Source: Auanema rhodensis (Eukaryota > Nematoda > Chromadorea > Rhabditida > Rhabditidae). From it: a stretch of 64,000 bases of DNA. The notes under the pieces were generated by a model. The model saw only the letters and a program-made list of their open reading frames with translations, did not search any database and was not told where the DNA came from. The translations under genes were made by a program, and so were the position numbers. Within the stretch, counting starts at the first letter, position 1; every line of letters starts with the position of its first letter. Positions 63,756-64,000 of this stretch are shown here, one piece after another. The stretch is from NCBI GenBank assembly GCA_964057225.1, contig OZ059898.1, forward strand, positions 15,353,267 to 15,417,266, in the 5' to 3' direction.

Positions 63756-63964
63756 TTATGTTGTTACGTAAATATTAGGATTTTTGTCTAGATTATTGTT
63801 ATTTTCTCCAAAATCCTTTTTATCTGAATGAATGTCCGAAGGAATACACTCGTCGTCGTCATCTGGAATCTTTTTGGGAACACGTCGACACATACGATTC
63901 AGAAGTATTGTTAGGCAACGGAAGAGGAAGAATAATATTTCGCATAACGTTAATATAGAAGCTC
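63756..63964 (-). CDS. last exon of a DEG/ENaC (degenerin) sodium channel, partial at window edge
   Basis: After a TTTCCAG acceptor (63965-63971, reverse strand) the frame continues as (G)ASILTLCEILFFLFR, then a basic CRRVPKK and an acidic DDDDE tail, ending at TAA 63756-63758. The Gly codon is split across the junction. G-A-S followed by an aliphatic helix with an embedded Glu (GASILTLCE) is the selectivity filter and distal second transmembrane helix of DEG/ENaC channels, and the exon phase preserves it. About 69 codons are present; the extracellular domain and first helix lie beyond 64000. Subtype (deg, del, asic, mec or unc) cannot be told. Confidence 0.8.
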
Positions 63965-64000
63965 CTGGAAAGCGAGATGATGAGTAAGCTAGATGAATTG

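Overview
The window reads as nuclear DNA of a rhabditid-type nematode. Genes are split by many small introns (mostly 45-60 bp, ending TTTCAG), several start codons lie only 2-30 bases after a splice acceptor as expected for trans-spliced messages, and the protein families (CPG4-like secreted protein, nematode-style Kir channel, DEG/ENaC channel, peroxisomal acyl-CoA oxidase) fit. The DNA is AT-rich and unusually loaded with GA/CT microsatellites, about fifty tracts of 20 bp or more. No bacterial, CRISPR or rRNA features were seen.

Layout: 0.8-2.2 kb (+), F-box/LRR-like gene. 3.1-8.8 kb (-), a large BTBD8-like two-BTB gene convergent with it. 8.9-18.1 kb, gene-poor, GA-rich. 18.2-19.9 kb (+), an 11-exon HPD/HPDL-family dioxygenase. 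20.2-22.8 kb, a cluster of eight tRNA genes (three Glu-CTC on -, five Arg-ACG on +) spread by recent segmental duplication, with a broken chemoreceptor-like exon between copies. 24.2-26.7 kb (-), an inward-rectifier potassium channel. 26.7-57.0 kb, a 30-kb desert of microsatellites with a few GC-richer islands that might hide exons. 57.0-60.3 kb (-), an 18-exon acyl-CoA oxidase ending in the peroxisomal signal SKL. 62.4-63.3 kb (+), a cysteine-rich secreted CPG4-like protein with a TATA box. The right edge (-) holds the last exon of a DEG/ENaC channel.

The genes do not form an operon or pathway; this is ordinary mixed nematode gene order. Exon models were assembled by hand from splice sites and reading phase: HPDL, IRK, ACOX, CPG4-like and the F-box gene close in frame throughout, while the BTBD8-like gene has two junctions I could not close with certainty. 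I found no convincing wholly new system. The best leads are the tRNA duplication, the E-box cluster at 43.8 kb, the glutamine at the Kir rectification site and the coding-like islands in the desert.
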